DNA of 64,000 nucleotides from Xanthomonas hortorum (GTDB lineage Bacteria > Pseudomonadota > Gammaproteobacteria > Xanthomonadales > Xanthomonadaceae): assembly GCF_024339125.1 (NCBI RefSeq), contig NZ_CP101417.1, positions 930,001-994,000 of the forward strand, in the 5' to 3' direction. Positions 1 through 8,616 of the stretch are shown here, piece by piece (within the stretch, counting starts at the first letter, position 1; the number at the start of each line of letters is the position of its first letter). A program made the position numbers and the translations under genes. The notes under the pieces are model-generated. The model was not told the origin of the DNA. It searched no databases and saw only the letters and a list, made by a program, of their open reading frames with translations.

Positions 1-1173
1 CATGTCCTGCAGGCTGTCGTCGGTGATGGCGAGGAATTGATTGATGCCATCGGCCAGCTGGCCGAGCGTGCCGCCCTTGGCGTGCCCTTGCAGCCGTGCG
101 CCAAGCTCGCCACGCGTGGCATGGGCAATGACCGTGGCCAGTTGTGCTTCCAGCGCCAGTTCCTGGGTGCGGTCTTGCCACTCCACCACCACGCCTAGCG
201 AGGCGCCGTCGTGATCGCGAACTGGGGTGATGTTTTCCTGTAGCTGCAGCGCAGCGAGCGCACGCGTTCTGCTGGTGCCGGCCTCATGCCCCAACTGCAC
301 GGCATCGGCAAGCGCGGTGTGCAGCACGTGGGTGTCGACCTGGGTGCTCAGTTGCTGGAACGACTGATTGCGGTAGATGGCAGCGCCCTGCCCGTCGACG
401 ATGGCCACCGCCATCGCCGATGCATCCAGCGCCAGGCGGATGCGCCGATTTTCCAGCAGTAATTGCTGTTGTTGGGCGATGCGCTCTTCCACCTGCACGC
501 TCATGCGCACCAGCGCCTGCGCCAGCGATCCGCTGCGGAAGCTCTGCTGCAGGATGGCAGGCGGCAAGGTGGCGCCGGTTGCCAGGGTGTCGGCCAGTTC
601 CACCAGCGATTCGGCCTCGTGGTCGAGCGCATCGACCTGGCGACGTAGTTGAATCGCCATGACGCAGACAAAGGCGGTTTCGACGATCACATAACCGGCA
701 TGCAGCAGCACGATGCCGAAGCCGCTGCCGACAGTGAACGCCTGCACCGGCATGCCACGCGATTGCAGCCAATAGAACGCCAGGTGATGCACGGCGATGG
801 CACCGGCGGCGACCACCACTGGCAGCCAGTCGCGGTAGTAGAGCAGCAGCGCCAGGATCACGAAGACGCCGAAGTGCATCTCTACCAGTCCGTGCGCTTG
901 CTGGATGGTGGCAGCGACCAGGGCCATCAGCACCAAGGCGTTGGTGATACGGGTCAGGCGCGTGCCGGGGTTGGCATGCACCTGCCAGGCCATCAGCAGC
1001 AGGCTGGGCAGCGTGACGGCGAGAAAGGTGGTCCACTGGCCTTGGTACCAAGCCAGGCCCAGCGAGCCACTGCTCTGCAGCACGGCCAGCCACAGAAACA
1101 GCCGATCGGCCTTGATCGCCAGGCGGGTGGCGTAGGTGGAGGTCGGCGATGCCGATGCGGACAGTTCCATCAT
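1..1173 (-). CDS. Methyl-accepting chemotaxis protein with PAS domain, 3' part outside the window
   Basis: The gene reads off the left edge, so only the first 391 codons are visible. The N-terminal ~180 residues are hydrophobic with several membrane-spanning stretches. A charged linker follows (around EERIAQQQQLLLENRR), then a PAS-like sensor domain ending in the typical GVVVEWQDRTQEL segment. The last visible part, GTLGQLADGINQFL, looks like the start of the HAMP/signalling region. The chemotaxis signalling hairpin itself would lie outside the window. The ATG overlaps the stop of the upstream small gene by 4 bp (ATGA), so the two are translationally coupled. The chemoreceptor call is family inference; a PAS-containing histidine kinase is the main alternative. 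Confidence 0.65.
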   Translation of the reverse strand, partial: MMELSASASPTSTYATRLAIKADRLFLWLAVLQSSGSLGLAWYQGQWTTFLAVTLPSLLLMAWQVHANPGTRLTRITNALVLMALVAATIQQAHGLVEMHFGVFVILALLLYYRDWLPVVVAAGAIAVHHLAFYWLQSRGMPVQAFTVGSGFGIVLLHAGYVIVETAFVCVMAIQLRRQVDALDHEAESLVELADTLATGATLPPAILQQSFRSGSLAQALVRMSVQVEERIAQQQQLLLENRRIRLALDASAMAVAIVDGQGAAIYRNQSFQQLSTQVDTHVLHTALADAVQLGHEAGTSRTRALAALQLQENITPVRDHDGASLGVVVEWQDRTQELALEAQLATVIAHATRGELGARLQGHAKGGTLGQLADGINQFLAITDDSLQDM

Positions 1174-1667
1174 GACAGCGACTCCACGGCACAAGGACAA
1201 GGGAAAGCCACCGCAGCACTCGCAGTGCGCGCCAGCACGTTGGGAAGCCAGCGCGACCAATCGGCTGCGCCTGCCGTGCCGCACACGGCACCGCCGTCGG
1301 CCGGACCGGCATAGCGCGGTTGGCCGTCAGCGCCGAGCAACCACACCGAATAGCCGCTGCCACGCAGCGTTGGCATGTCGAGCATGCGCACCTGGCCGCC
1401 ACGCGCACGCACCGCGCTGCTGAGCACGGCCCAGGCGCGATTGGATGCAAGGTCGGTACAGGCGCAAGCGCCTGCGACGCCGATCAACATCGGCGCCTGC
1501 TGCGTGGCCGGCAGGCTGGCCTGCACCTGCGCCCAGGCACTGGCCACGTCGTTGCTCGGCATGCGTGGCGTGGACCAGGCCACGGCGATCCAGCCGCACC
1601 ACAGCGCGAGCAGGGCAACGCCCAGGGTGCGTCGCGTTGAGGCGGACAAGGTGCCGAAGACAGGCAT
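1170..1667 (-). CDS. Membrane-anchored thioredoxin-like small protein (resembles DUF6436)
   Basis: A 165-residue protein with one N-terminal membrane segment (about residues 14-31, TLGVALLALWCGWIAVAW) and a presumably periplasmic remainder. The core contains CACT after a beta strand (MLIGVAGACACTDLAS) and a later GYSVWLLGADGQPRYAGP strand pair, a layout like thioredoxin-fold proteins such as DUF6436, with C-x-C in place of C-x-x-C. It is the first gene of a two-gene unit, its TGA overlapping the ATG of the chemoreceptor. A redox or sensory role beside the receptor is inferred from coupling only. Confidence 0.5.
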   Translation of the reverse strand: MPVFGTLSASTRRTLGVALLALWCGWIAVAWSTPRMPSNDVASAWAQVQASLPATQQAPMLIGVAGACACTDLASNRAWAVLSSAVRARGGQVRMLDMPTLRGSGYSVWLLGADGQPRYAGPADGGAVCGTAGAADWSRWLPNVLARTASAAVAFPCPCAVESLS

Positions 1668-2044
1668 GGCGTAGCGGGTTCGCGAGATAAGGTGAGCCCT
1701 TATCGGGTGCGAGCGCTTACGCTTGAGCCGGCTTTCGATTGAAGTTTGCGATGACAGCGATAGGCCGCGGCATAGGGCTTACGCCGTAAGGGTTTGCGCG
1801 CCGCAGCCGGCATGATTGCGCTACCAGGCGTTTATCCCGCGCGGGATTTTGTGAGCATGCGCTCACATCGTTGCACTGGGTCCATTGCGGAGACGCAAGC
1901 CGCTGGCGAGTGCCAGGCGGCAACAGTCGATCCATGTTTGGCACGCGCGCAAGCCAACGATCAACCGACGCAGCGACGCAGCGACGCGCCAACCTAATCA
2001 AGGCCAGCGCCGTCAGTTCCCTTGTCAGCACTGCAATGCAGCGC
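1668..2044. other. Intergenic region, no gene recognised
   Basis: About 380 bp between the convergent-side end of the HxlR gene and the start of the thioredoxin-like gene. No open frame here has a recognisable product, and no convincing RNA structure was seen. It must hold the promoter of the minus-strand pair that starts at 1667. Confidence 0.4.
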
Positions 2045-2479
2045 TTACGCCATCGCTTCGTCGGCATCCAGCGCGACCGCCGGCTGCTGGGCATGATCGA
2101 AGCGTTCGCGTGCGGAGCGAATGGCTGCATGGTTTTCGCCTGCCCAGTTGAGCAACTGCGAGATCGGGCCGAGCAGCGCCACGCCAAGCTTGGACAATGC
2201 ATATTCCACGCTGGGCGGCTTGGTGGCGTAGACCTTGCGGGTGATCATGCCGTTGCGCTCGAGGTTGCGCAGGGTCTGGGTCAGCATCCGCTTGGAGATG
2301 TCCGGCACGGCGCGCTGGATGGCGCTGAAGCGGGAGGGGCCTGGGATCAACGTCAGCAGGATCAGCATGGTCCATTTGTCGCCGATCTGATCGAGCACAT
2401 CGCGCACCGGGCACTTGGTGGCGTCGAAGGGCATGCCTTGCAGGGACGGCGGTGGCGGAAACAGAGCAATCGCGTTCAC
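2045..2479 (-). CDS. HxlR-family transcriptional regulator
   Basis: 144 residues. The N-terminal [20 protein letters not shown] contains the conserved Cys-Pro of HxlR proteins. It is followed by the winged helix segments [20 protein letters not shown] and [15 protein letters not shown], and by the family-typical [12 protein letters not shown] wing. It is divergent from a QorB-like quinone/NAD(P)H oxidoreductase, the same arrangement as ytfH-ytfG in enterics. The conserved cysteine suggests a quinone- or electrophile-sensing repressor of the neighbour; this is inference from family and context. Two starts are possible (2479 or 2434); the longer is kept. Confidence 0.85.
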   Translation of the reverse strand: MNAIALFPPPPSLQGMPFDATKCPVRDVLDQIGDKWTMLILLTLIPGPSRFSAIQRAVPDISKRMLTQTLRNLERNGMITRKVYATKPPSVEYALSKLGVALLGPISQLLNWAGENHAAIRSARERFDHAQQPAVALDADEAMA

Positions 2480-2565
2480 GGGGGTATCTCACGGTAACCA
2501 GGGGGAAGAAAACTGCCTCCTTGTGGAGGATCGAACGGCCCTGATAAAGAGTGCGCGGACCTAGA

Positions 2566-2580
2566 GTCTAGATAGTAGAC
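2566..2580. promoter_or_regulatory. Candidate HxlR operator in the divergent promoter region
   Basis: A perfect inverted repeat GTCTA-GATAG-TAGAC lies 34 bp upstream of the qorB-like start, between the divergent genes. Short dyads of this kind are typical operators for HxlR dimers. No binding evidence exists beyond symmetry and position. Confidence 0.4.
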
Positions 2581-2613
2581 CACACCTCTTATCAATACCA
2601 ACTGGAGTTCACC

Positions 2614-3504
2614 ATGGCACACACTTCCCCCCTGATCCTCGTCACCGGCGCCAGCGGGCAGTTGGGCGCGTTGGTCGTCGAAGCCTTGCTAGAGCGTGTG
2701 CCAGCGGCACGCATCGTAGCAACGGCCCGCGATACTGCGTCACTCGCAAAGTTCGCAAAACGCGACATCAGCGTGCGTCGCGCCGACTATGCAGACCCGC
2801 AGAGCCTGGATGAGGCCTTCGCCGGGGTGGGCCGCGTGCTGCTGGTGTCGTCCAATGCGGTGGGCGAACGCGTGCCGCAGCACCGCAACGTGATCGAGGC
2901 GGCCAAACGTGCCGGCGTGGAATTGCTGGCCTATACGAGCGTGCTGCACGCCGACAGCAGCACGCTATCGCTGGCCGACGAGCATGTCGCCACCGAAGCG
3001 CTGCTGCGCGAGAGCGGCGTGCCGCATGTGCTGCTACGCAATGGCTGGTACACCGAGAACTGCACCGGCTCGATCGCGGCCGAAGTGGCGCATGGCGCGG
3101 TGATCGGCAGCGCCGGCGAGGGCAGGATCAGTGCGGCCACGCGCGCCGACTATGCCGCCGCCGCAGCAGCGGTGCTGGCCGCCGACACACCGCAGGCCGG
3201 GAAGGTCTACGAGCTGGCCGGCGATACCGCCTTCACCATGGCCGACTATGCCGCCGAGCTGGCGCAGCAGTCCGGCAAGCCGGTGGCCTATCACGATCTG
3301 CCCGAAGCCGACTATGCGGCGGCGCTGGTGCAGATCGGCTTGCCGGCTCCGTTCGCCCAGATGCTGGCGCAGTGCTCGGCGTCTTCGCGCGACGGCAGCC
3401 TGTTCGACGACAGCCACACCTTGAGCGAGCTGATCGGCCGCCCGACCACCTCGCTGCACGATGCGGTGGCTGCGGCATTGGCGGCTGCGCCTTCGGCAGG
3501 CTGA
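2614..3504 (+). CDS. qorB: NAD(P)H:quinone oxidoreductase, QorB/YtfG-like (NmrA-type SDR)
   Basis: 296 residues. The N-terminal Rossmann motif VTGASGQLGALV binds NAD(P), and the atypical SDR fold lacks the usual Tyr-Lys catalytic pair, as in the NmrA/YtfG group. The conserved LLRNGWYTEN segment is characteristic of QorB (quinone oxidoreductase 2). It probably reduces quinones in the cytoplasm and protects against electrophiles. It is divergently transcribed from the HxlR regulator, the same pairing as ytfG-ytfH. A ribosome binding site (TGGAG) sits 8 nt before the ATG. A hairpin terminator follows the stop. Confidence 0.85.
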   Translation: MAHTSPLILVTGASGQLGALVVEALLERVPAARIVATARDTASLAKFAKRDISVRRADYADPQSLDEAFAGVGRVLLVSSNAVGERVPQHRNVIEAAKRAGVELLAYTSVLHADSSTLSLADEHVATEALLRESGVPHVLLRNGWYTENCTGSIAAEVAHGAVIGSAGEGRISAATRADYAAAAAAVLAADTPQAGKVYELAGDTAFTMADYAAELAQQSGKPVAYHDLPEADYAAALVQIGLPAPFAQMLAQCSASSRDGSLFDDSHTLSELIGRPTTSLHDAVAAALAAAPSAG

Positions 3505-3514
3505 CCGGTGTGAT

Positions 3515-3547
3515 CGACCGAAGCCGGGCACAGGCCCGCTTCGGTCG
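3515..3547 (+). terminator. Terminator hairpin after qorB
   Basis: GACCGAAGC pairs with GCTTCGGTC around a second GGG/CCC stem, 11 bp after the qorB stop. The U-tract is poor (only TGTT), so efficiency is uncertain. Confidence 0.5.
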
Positions 3548-4115
3548 GTGTTGCGCCGTGCAAGCGGCGCGTGGACCTTGCGTGCGGTGATCGGCGCAGA
3601 TGCGGTCAGTGCGCAGGCACTGCGGCGGCCGTGTGCTCCAAGCCCAATCCAGTTCCAGGCACACCCGAGCACCGAACGCGCTGGGCAGGCTGCGTGGTCG
3701 CCTCTCGGGTCGTGCTTCTGTCATGCCTTCACTTCATTGCCGCGTGGAAAGCAGCAGTACCGGCGCCGTGCAAGACGCGCGCCCCCAGTCGCAAGGCATC
3801 CAAGATGCGAACTGATGCCCGATCCGCACGCGATCCCGACAGCGGTAAGCCAGCACCTGCACGGACCGGCTCGCCTCGCATTCGTCGCATAACTGCCATC
3901 GGACGGACACGCTACTGACACAGGCTTGCGTACACACGCGCCGTCGATGTCACCAAACTGACATCAAATCTAAATATAACTGCTGCCATTGCCGCTACGT
4001 CAGGACGACCTGGGCGCCTGGCAGGCGCTCAGACGCCATGTTCGCCGCCCCGGTTGGGGGGCAGCTGCAGGCCTGACGCTGCCGCCGACCCGTTTCCCTT
4101 GCACGAGCCGGACCC
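3548..4115. other. Long porin leader region
   Basis: About 570 bp without a credible gene. The only features recognised are the Pho-box-like promoter at 3948-3980 and the untranslated leader (about 130 bp) before the porin. Open frames here have no recognisable product. Confidence 0.4.
3948..3980 (+). promoter_or_regulatory. Candidate Pho box and -10 element of the porin gene
   Basis: TGTCACCAAAC followed directly by TGACATCAAAT forms an 11-bp-period direct repeat close to the PhoB consensus (CTGTCAT repeats with A/T-rich spacers). A TATAAC-like -10 follows at 3975. The downstream gene is a phosphate-selective porin, which fits PhoB control. One half-site differs from consensus. Confidence 0.6.
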
Positions 4116-5561
4116 ATGAAAAAACGCAATCTCGCCACCGTTCTGTGCGCCCTCAGCGCGACCGCCAGCGGCAGTACGCTGGCCGCCGAGCTGGAGCTGT
4201 ACGTCGACCGCAAGACCAAGCAGATCTTCGCCGAGCCGGCACCGGGGCGCGACAAGCTGGGCAAGTTCGTGCAGGTGGACGAGAACGGCAAGCTGCCGGC
4301 CTCGGCACTGCCGGCTGCACCGGCATTGCCGCCACCGCCTGCCGCGCCAGTGGCCGCCGACACCGCCATCGCCCAGACCGCACCTGCACCCGTGCCGGCA
4401 GCAGCGCCGGCCAAGCCCGGCGAAGCTGGCAAGAAGTGGTACGACAAGCTGAGCCTGCGCGGCTACACCCAGATCCGCTACAACCAGGGCATCGGTGGCG
4501 ACGCGCAGGATCTGCGTGCGCCCGGCGACCGCTTTATCGGCAACGACCAGAGCCTGGGCATTCGGCGTGCGCGTCTGGTGCTGAGCGGCGATCTCAACGA
4601 GCACGTGTCGCTGTACTTCCAGCCGGACTTTGCGAGCACGCCCACCGGTTCGACCACCTCCAACTTCGCGCAGCTGCGCGATGCGTATGCCGATATCTAC
4701 TTCGACAAGAAGCGCGAATACCGCGTGCGTGTGGGCCAGTCGAAGATGCCGTACGGCTGGGAAAACCTGCAGTCCAGCCAGAACCGTCTCACGCTGGATC
4801 GTGCCGACGCGCTCAACTCCGGCCTGCGTGACGAACGCGATATCGGTGCGGTGTTCTATTACAGCCCAACCGTGGCCAAGGGCCGCTTTCAGGATCTGGT
4901 CAAGTCGGGCCTGAAGGGCTCGGGTGATTACGGCGTGATCGGCGCCGGCGTCTACAACGGCCAGGGCGCCAACCGCGCAGAACGCAACGACGGCATGCAT
5001 GCGGTGGTGCACGCCACCTACCCGTTCAAGTTCGCCAACGGCCAGTATCTTGAAGTGGGCGCCGATGCCTACAGCGGCCGTTTCGTGCCGACGGCTGCAG
5101 CGGTGAATATCGGTGGCCGCAGCTTCACCCCGGCGATCACTGACCCGAACGGCTATACCGACCAACGCGTGGCCGCCCACATCATCTACTACCCGCAGCC
5201 GTTCGGCCTGCAGGCCGAGTGGACGGTGGGCCGCGGCCCGGAGCTGGATGTCGCACAGCGCCGCATCCGCACCCGTTCGCTGAGCGGCGGTTATGTGCAG
5301 GCGATGTTCAAGCACGACTTCAATTACGGCACCCTGCTGCCGTACCTGAAGTGGCAGACCTACCGCGGCGGTTCCAAGTTCGACACCAATGCGCCGCGCA
5401 TGCGCCTGGACGAAGTGGAAGCCGGTGTCGAGTGGCAACCGATGGATGCGCTGGAACTGGTATTCGCGTATTCGAAGATGAAGCGCACCGACGTCACCAC
5501 GGCGCCGTATCCGGTGGTGGAAGGCGACTTGCTGCGGCTGCAGTTGCAGGTCAATTATTGA
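4116..5561 (+). CDS. Phosphate-selective porin (OprO/OprP family)
   Basis: 481 residues. A signal peptide ends near SGSTLAAE. A short segment DRKTKQIFAEPAPGRDKLGKF and a Pro/Ala-rich linker follow, then a beta barrel starting at KWYDKLSLRGYTQIRYNQ. The motifs FIGNDQSLGIRRARLVLSGDL and SLYFQPDFAS are typical of the OprP/OprO family. The C-terminus ends in aromatic-rich strands (LRLQLQVNY) as expected for outer membrane assembly. It should form an outer-membrane channel for phosphate or polyphosphate. The Pho-box-like promoter 150-170 bp upstream supports induction by phosphate starvation. The gene stands alone and is closed by a strong terminator. Confidence 0.88.
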   Translation: MKKRNLATVLCALSATASGSTLAAELELYVDRKTKQIFAEPAPGRDKLGKFVQVDENGKLPASALPAAPALPPPPAAPVAADTAIAQTAPAPVPAAAPAKPGEAGKKWYDKLSLRGYTQIRYNQGIGGDAQDLRAPGDRFIGNDQSLGIRRARLVLSGDLNEHVSLYFQPDFASTPTGSTTSNFAQLRDAYADIYFDKKREYRVRVGQSKMPYGWENLQSSQNRLTLDRADALNSGLRDERDIGAVFYYSPTVAKGRFQDLVKSGLKGSGDYGVIGAGVYNGQGANRAERNDGMHAVVHATYPFKFANGQYLEVGADAYSGRFVPTAAAVNIGGRSFTPAITDPNGYTDQRVAAHIIYYPQPFGLQAEWTVGRGPELDVAQRRIRTRSLSGGYVQAMFKHDFNYGTLLPYLKWQTYRGGSKFDTNAPRMRLDEVEAGVEWQPMDALELVFAYSKMKRTDVTTAPYPVVEGDLLRLQLQVNY

Positions 5562-5582
5562 TCGCTGCAACCAGATGGAAGA

Positions 5583-5614
5583 CAAACAAGCCCCCGCATG
5601 CGGGGGCTTGTTTG
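5583..5614. terminator. Bidirectional Rho-independent terminator
   Basis: A perfect 32-bp palindrome, CAAACAAGCCCCCGC and its complement around GCATGC, with T-rich ends on both strands. It lies between the porin gene and the convergent mesD gene and can serve both. Confidence 0.85.
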
Positions 5615-5713
5615 TTAGTGCGGCGCCGGTCTCGGTCGCCCGTTGCAGCGGTCGGATAGCGTTCGCGTCGGCCCGCATTCCTTCGGCCGATGAGCTACGC
5701 AAGCATCAGCGCG

Positions 5714-6745
5714 CTACCGCGCCGACAGTTCTGCACGAATGATGTCTGCGCCTGCACTGAGGGCAGTGAGCTTGCCTCGTGCAACGTGGCGGGCGAGCGG
5801 CGCCATCCCGCAGTTGGTGGACGGGTAGAGCTTGTCGGCATCGACAAACCGGAGCGCCTTGCGCAGCGTATCGGCCACCTCCTGCGGTGTTTCGATCGTA
5901 TTGCTTGCCACGTCGATGGCGCCGACCATCACCTTCTTGCCGCGAACGAGTTCGATCAGATCGATCGGCACATGCGAGTTGTGGCACTCCAGCGAGATGA
6001 TGTCGATATTGGATGTCTGCAGCTTGGGGAACGATTCTTCGTACTGACGCCACTCCGACCCCAGCGTCTGCTTCCAGTCGGTATTGGCCTTGATGCCGTA
6101 GCCATAGCAGATATGGACGGCGGTCTCGCACTTTAGGCCTTCGATGGCCCGTTCAAGGGTGGCAACACCCCAATCGTTGACCTCGTCGAAGAAGACATTG
6201 AAGGCCGGCTCATCGAACTGGATGATGTCCACGCCGGCCGCTTCGAGCTCCCTGGCTTCCTGATTGAGAATCTTCGCAAACTCCCATGCCAGCTTTTCAC
6301 GGCTTTTGTAGTGCGCATCAAAGAGGGTATCGATCATCGTCATGGGGCCGGGCAGCGCCCATTTGATCGGCTGCCGGGTTTGCTGGCGCAGGAACCTGGC
6401 ATCGTCGACGAAGACGGACTTCGGGCGGCTCACCGCGCCAACAACGGTGGGGACGCTGGCGTCATAGCGATCGCGAATCCTGACCGTCTCGCGCTTTTCG
6501 AAATCCACACCGCTGAGATGTTCGATGAAGGTGGTGACGAAATGCTGGCGGGTCTGCTCGCCGTCGCTCACGATATCGATGCCTGCGTGCTGCTGTTCCT
6601 GCAGCGACAAGCGCAATGCGTCCTGCTTGCCTTCGATCAGTTCCTCGTCCTGCAGCTTCCAGGGAGACCAGAGTTTCTCCGGTTGCGCGAGCCAGGACGG
6701 CTTGGGCAGGCTACCGGCGGTTGAGGTGGGGAGCAGCTTATTCAT
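5714..6745 (-). CDS. mesD: MesD: MetE-related, folate-independent methionine synthase
   Basis: 343 residues, only the C-terminal catalytic half of cobalamin-independent methionine synthase MetE. The zinc and homocysteine-site residues are recognisable: H211 and C213 in AVHICYGYG, E253 in SLECHNSH and C312 in STNCGMAPL. The N-terminal folate-binding half of MetE is absent, as in the core-MetE (Mes) families. The DUF1852 gene 28 bp upstream in the same operon identifies the MesD type, in which the DUF1852 protein (MesX) is the partner. It should methylate homocysteine to methionine with a methyl donor other than methyl-tetrahydrofolate. Divergent metR points to methionine-dependent control. Confidence 0.85.
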   Translation of the reverse strand: MNKLLPTSTAGSLPKPSWLAQPEKLWSPWKLQDEELIEGKQDALRLSLQEQQHAGIDIVSDGEQTRQHFVTTFIEHLSGVDFEKRETVRIRDRYDASVPTVVGAVSRPKSVFVDDARFLRQQTRQPIKWALPGPMTMIDTLFDAHYKSREKLAWEFAKILNQEARELEAAGVDIIQFDEPAFNVFFDEVNDWGVATLERAIEGLKCETAVHICYGYGIKANTDWKQTLGSEWRQYEESFPKLQTSNIDIISLECHNSHVPIDLIELVRGKKVMVGAIDVASNTIETPQEVADTLRKALRFVDADKLYPSTNCGMAPLARHVARGKLTALSAGADIIRAELSAR

Positions 6746-6773
6746 GATGAGTGATGTCTTGCGTTCGTGTTGA

Positions 6774-7757
6774 TTAGACAGCGTGGCTGGAGGCCCACTG
6801 CTCGAGAATGTTCCCGTAGGGCTTGATGAAGTGCTCCTGCGTGAATTTGCCCTGCGTCACCGCGAGCTGGCTGCGCTCTTCGCGGTCGTAGACGATCTGG
6901 GTAGACGAGTAATCCTGATGCTTCAGGCTCGGCTGGTAGATGGCCCCCGCCGCAGAATTGGCGTTGTAGATCTCTGGCCGGTAAATCTTCTGGAACGTCT
7001 CCATGGTGCTGATGGTGCCGATCAGCTCAAGATTGGTGTAGTCGTTCAGCAGGTCGCCGAGAAAGTAAAACGCCAACGGGGCGACGCTGTTGGGCGGCAT
7101 GAAATAGCGCACCTGCAGGCCCATCTTCTCGAAATACCGATCCGTCAATGAACCTTCGTCCTGCCGGTATTCGATGCCCAGGATGGGGTGCTGGTTTCCG
7201 GTGCGGTGATAGACCTTGCTGCTGGAGACGCTGATGCAGATGACCGGCGGCTTGGTGAACCGCGCCTTGTAGGCGTCCGAGTGCACGAAGTGCTTGAACA
7301 GCTTGCCATGCAGGCTGCCGAAATCATTCGGCAGGCTGAAGTTGGACGCGTCCTGATTGTGCGCTGGCAGCAGCACGCTGAAATCGTAGTCGCGCACATA
7401 GGAGGAAAAATTATTCCCTGCAATGCCGTCGATGCGCGCGCCGGTCGTTTTATCGAGGATGCTGGGTTTCAATATCTCGATCAACGGAAATGCATCGCCT
7501 GCTTCGCTCCCACCGATCTTCATCTCGACAGAGATGATTTCGAGTTCGACCGCGTAGCGGTCAAGCGTGGGATTATCCCAATGCGCCAGGTCGTTGAAAC
7601 GGTTGTTAATCATCGCCAGCGTGTTACGCAGATTTTCCTGACGACGCTGCCCCCTGGCCAGGTTGGCAAAGTTGGTCGTGTTGCGCGTATTGGCCGCGGG
7701 ACGGTAGTCCTCATCGAACCAAAGGCTTTTGATGCTGAAGGTCAATTCCTGAGTCAT
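6774..7757 (-). CDS. mesX: MesX, DUF1852 partner of MesD
   Basis: 327 residues from the ATG at 7757 (MTQELTFSIKSLWFDEDYRP). A longer open frame extends upstream but has no recognisable content and would run into the gap after the FMN reductase gene. The conserved start TFSIKSLWFDEDYRPAANTR and the region around SLPNDFGSLHGKLFKHFVHS are characteristic of DUF1852. The family is known to co-occur with MesD and to be required for it in aerobic bacteria. Its biochemical role is not established. It lies 28 bp upstream of mesD and 168 bp downstream of the flavin reductase gene. Confidence 0.85.
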   Translation of the reverse strand: MTQELTFSIKSLWFDEDYRPAANTRNTTNFANLARGQRRQENLRNTLAMINNRFNDLAHWDNPTLDRYAVELEIISVEMKIGGSEAGDAFPLIEILKPSILDKTTGARIDGIAGNNFSSYVRDYDFSVLLPAHNQDASNFSLPNDFGSLHGKLFKHFVHSDAYKARFTKPPVICISVSSSKVYHRTGNQHPILGIEYRQDEGSLTDRYFEKMGLQVRYFMPPNSVAPLAFYFLGDLLNDYTNLELIGTISTMETFQKIYRPEIYNANSAAGAIYQPSLKHQDYSSTQIVYDREERSQLAVTQGKFTQEHFIKPYGNILEQWASSHAV

Positions 7758-7925
7758 TGCAAGCTGACGCCTTGTTTCGAGATTAAATACGAGCGCACTT
7801 TTCAGCGAAGCTATTGATGCCTGCTGGATGGAAGCCGGAACTCTGGATCGGCGGGCCATCGCCAACGGATCCGGTGGCCGAAGACGGCGTGGTGGCCCGC
7901 CAGGCAACCGTGGGCGGGATGGCCC

Positions 7926-8519
7926 TCAAGCCGCTGCGACTTTTTCTGCGGCGATGGAACTTGGCTGCCGCGTCAATGCGATCAGCGGCAATGCCCGCTG
8001 CACCGCTAGCCTGGCGCGCTCTGCCAGGGCCTCGTTGTGCACGCGGTAGTCCAGAAAATCCCGGTCGGTGGCGTAGACGCCCAGCGGCAACGTGCGTGCC
8101 TGGAAGAAACTGAAAAGCGGCCGCAGCTGGTGGTCAATCACCAACGCATGGCGGTCGCTGCCGCCGGTTGCAGCCAACAGGACAGGCGTGTCGATCAAGG
8201 CGTCCTGATGGATGAAGTCGAAGAAATGCTTGAACAGCCCGGTGAAGGACCCGCGATAGACCGGCGTTGTCACCACCAGCACGTCGGCCTGCTCCACGGC
8301 GATCAGTTCCTGCTCCACCGTTGCGGGCAACTGCGAGCGCCAGACCGCCCCAGCGAACTGCGGTGCCAACGCCCCGAGTTCGACCAGATGTTGCTCGCAC
8401 GGCACTGCATCGGCGATCAGCGCCAGCAGATGCTCGGCCAGGGCGACGGCCTTGGAGGGGCGTTGCATCCCGCCGGAGACCGCAACGACGCGGAGGGGGT
8501 GTGGCACGTTGACAGTCAT
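7926..8519 (-). CDS. NAD(P)H-dependent FMN reductase, MsuE/SsuE-like
   Basis: 197 residues from the ATG at 8519 (MTVNVPHPLRVVAVSGG). The flavodoxin-like fold shows the FMN loop SGGMQRPSKAVAL, the VVTTPVYRGSFTGLFKHFFDF segment typical of the MsuE/SsuE group, and LLAATGGSDRHAL. It supplies reduced FMN to a partner oxygenase. As first gene of the mesX-mesD operon it may provide FMNH2 for an oxygen-dependent step involving MesX; this is inference from gene order. The start region overlaps the divergent metR promoter. Confidence 0.8.
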   Translation of the reverse strand: MTVNVPHPLRVVAVSGGMQRPSKAVALAEHLLALIADAVPCEQHLVELGALAPQFAGAVWRSQLPATVEQELIAVEQADVLVVTTPVYRGSFTGLFKHFFDFIHQDALIDTPVLLAATGGSDRHALVIDHQLRPLFSFFQARTLPLGVYATDRDFLDYRVHNEALAERARLAVQRALPLIALTRQPSSIAAEKVAAA

Positions 8520-8616
8520 GCAGGTGGACCTAGAACGACGAACCCCGATGCTAGGGCTCGCATTCAATGAAGTAAAATGGTGTTATTTCAACAATCCATG
8601 AATTCGGATCATCTGA
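8520..8616. promoter_or_regulatory. Divergent metR / msuE-mesX-mesD promoter with MetR-like half sites
   Basis: The 97-bp intergenic region is AT-rich for this genome. It holds TTCAATGAA at 8563-8571, TGTTATTTCAACA at 8581-8593, and TGAA-N5-ATCA at 8599-8611. The last is one mismatch from the MetR consensus TGAA-N5-TTCA. A LysR-type activator is expected to bind here and control both sides. Confidence 0.45.

Noticed and set aside
4029-5702. A 557-codon open frame opposite the porin gene
   Set aside because: It spans the strong terminator at 5583-5614 and mirrors the porin coding sequence; no ribosome binding site or domain.
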